Origin: Acidithiobacillus ferrooxidans ATCC 23270
GTDB lineage: Bacteria > Pseudomonadota > Gammaproteobacteria > Acidithiobacillales > Acidithiobacillaceae
Assembly: GCF_000021485.1 (NCBI RefSeq)
Contig: NC_011761.1
Location: forward strand, 588,001 to 652,000
DNA length: 64,000 nt
Direction of reading: 5' to 3'
The notes under the pieces: model-generated
The model's database searches: none
What the model was told of the DNA's origin: nothing
The model's input: the letters and a program-made list of their open reading frames with translations, nothing else
Translations under genes and position numbers: made by a program
Part shown: positions 63,358-64,000 of the stretch, piece by piece
Layout: every line of letters begins with the position of its first letter
How positions within the stretch are numbered: the first letter of the stretch is position 1

Positions 63358-64000
63358 ATGCTCAGCACTCAGTCTCACGGCAGTACCAGTCACGCCGCCA
63401 CCAGGAAAGAGCGCTCATTGCGACTCTATCTGGCGCGTCACCAGGATGACGTAGAAGCGGCGCAACGCCTGCGCTATGACGTGTTCAGCGCCGAGTATGG
63501 CGCGCAGCTCAGCGGTCGTCCCGGGCTGGACCAGGATGAATACGATCCATTTTGTGAGCATCTGATCGTCGAAGATGAGGCCCGTCAGGAGGTGGTCGGT
63601 ACTTATCGGCTCTTTCTTCCCGAGAAGGTCGCCCGGGTGGGCCGCTATTATGCCGAGACCGAGTTTGATCTCTCCCGTCTGCTGACCATGAATGCGCGGA
63701 TTATGGAGTTGGGACGGTCCTGCGTACATCCCGGATACCGTCAGGGCGCGGTGATCGCGCTGCTCTGGTCGGGGCTCGCCGAGGCAATGACGATGTGGCA
63801 GATTGATTATCTCATGGGATGCGCCAGTGTCCACAGCACGGATGGCCAGGCGGTCGGCGCCCTGTATCAGAGTCTCGGCACCCATCTTACGCCACTGGAA
63901 CAACGCGTATTCCCCTTGCGTTCCCTGCCCCATTTTGACGCGCAGGCGCAGGTCGAACCGGCGCCACTGCCGAGCTTGCTCAAGGGGTATTTGAGGGCCG
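63358..64000 (+). CDS. OlsB-like N-acyltransferase, 3' end beyond the window
   Basis: Partial protein, at least 214 residues with no stop before the window end. It has the GNAT-type acyl transferase pattern of OlsB/putative hemolysin: RLRYDVFSAEYGAQ, DEYDPFCEHLIVED, VVGTYRLFLPE and MELGRSCVHPGYRQGAVIALLW. OlsB acylates ornithine with 3-hydroxyacyl-ACP, the first step to ornithine lipids. The ATG at 63358 follows a GGAGA site. Confidence 0.82.
   Translation, partial: MLSTQSHGSTSHAATRKERSLRLYLARHQDDVEAAQRLRYDVFSAEYGAQLSGRPGLDQDEYDPFCEHLIVEDEARQEVVGTYRLFLPEKVARVGRYYAETEFDLSRLLTMNARIMELGRSCVHPGYRQGAVIALLWSGLAEAMTMWQIDYLMGCASVHSTDGQAVGALYQSLGTHLTPLEQRVFPLRSLPHFDAQAQVEPAPLPSLLKGYLRA

Noticed and set aside
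1-64000. CRISPR arrays, rRNA or complete insertion sequences
   Set aside because: No regularly spaced repeats, rRNA-like sequence or paired terminal inverted repeats were seen in a reading by eye; weak tRNAs could have been missed.

Overview
The window looks like a chromosome segment of an acidophilic chemolithoautotrophic gammaproteobacterium, most likely Acidithiobacillus. The evidence is indirect: moderately high GC, an isc operon with beta/gammaproteobacterial gene order, a cyanobacterial-type (group 2a) uptake [NiFe]-hydrogenase with its own hyp set, a formate/formaldehyde block and an ornithine-lipid type acyltransferase. The genus is inferred from gene content and was not tested by a search.

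Layout. 1-9.9 kb holds housekeeping genes: trxA, rho, rpmE, malic enzyme, an AI-2E type exporter, ilvD, a NYN-domain RNase-like protein, and a minus-strand run argA-bolA-yciI-yciB. 10-20.1 kb holds a DUF815 ATPase, suhB, trmJ and a full Fe-S assembly operon cysE-iscR-iscS-iscU-iscA-hscB-hscA-fdx-iscX-mnmA. 20.1-30.7 kb is accessory DNA: a patatin-like lipase, then a defence block (hsdR, hsdM, a RhuM/Fic protein, hsdS, a SIR2-domain protein). The block is flanked on the left by the broken 5' end of a different hsdR and on the right by an IS3-family transposase remnant fused in frame to the 3' end of a different hsdM. This suggests a new type I system was inserted into, or recombined over, an older one.

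30.7-39.3 kb is a C1 module. A minus-strand group encodes FdhD, a small winged-helix-like protein and a YdeP/FdhF-type molybdopterin oxidoreductase. A divergent AcoR-like sigma-54 activator follows, then gfa-adhC-fghA, the glutathione-dependent formaldehyde-to-formate pathway. A near-perfect sigma-54 promoter precedes gfa, and the regulator-gfa gap carries three inverted repeats.

39.3-56.7 kb is the hydrogenase island. A CysB-like LysR regulator and a HupR-like sigma-54 response regulator lie on the minus strand. From a divergent sigma-54 type promoter run hupS-hupL, two tandem small four-cysteine proteins, a maturation protease, an unknown protein, a TPR protein (with its own sigma-70 type promoter), two tiny membrane proteins, a NifU-Rieske fusion, an NHL-repeat protein, and hypF-hypC-SIS isomerase-hypD-hypE-hypA-hypB. 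hypB is frameshifted at a run of six G as sequenced. HupS lacks a Tat signal and has unusual cluster ligands (Asn15 and Gln200 where standard enzymes have Cys and His). The accessory proteins are candidates for the electron path from HupSL to the membrane.

56.7-64 kb holds an APC permease and a DadA-like oxidase, a truncated globin, then minus-strand ilvA, a ModE-type regulator, a YheT-like hydrolase and a BFD-like ferredoxin, and finally a 3'-truncated OlsB-like acyltransferase running off the window end.
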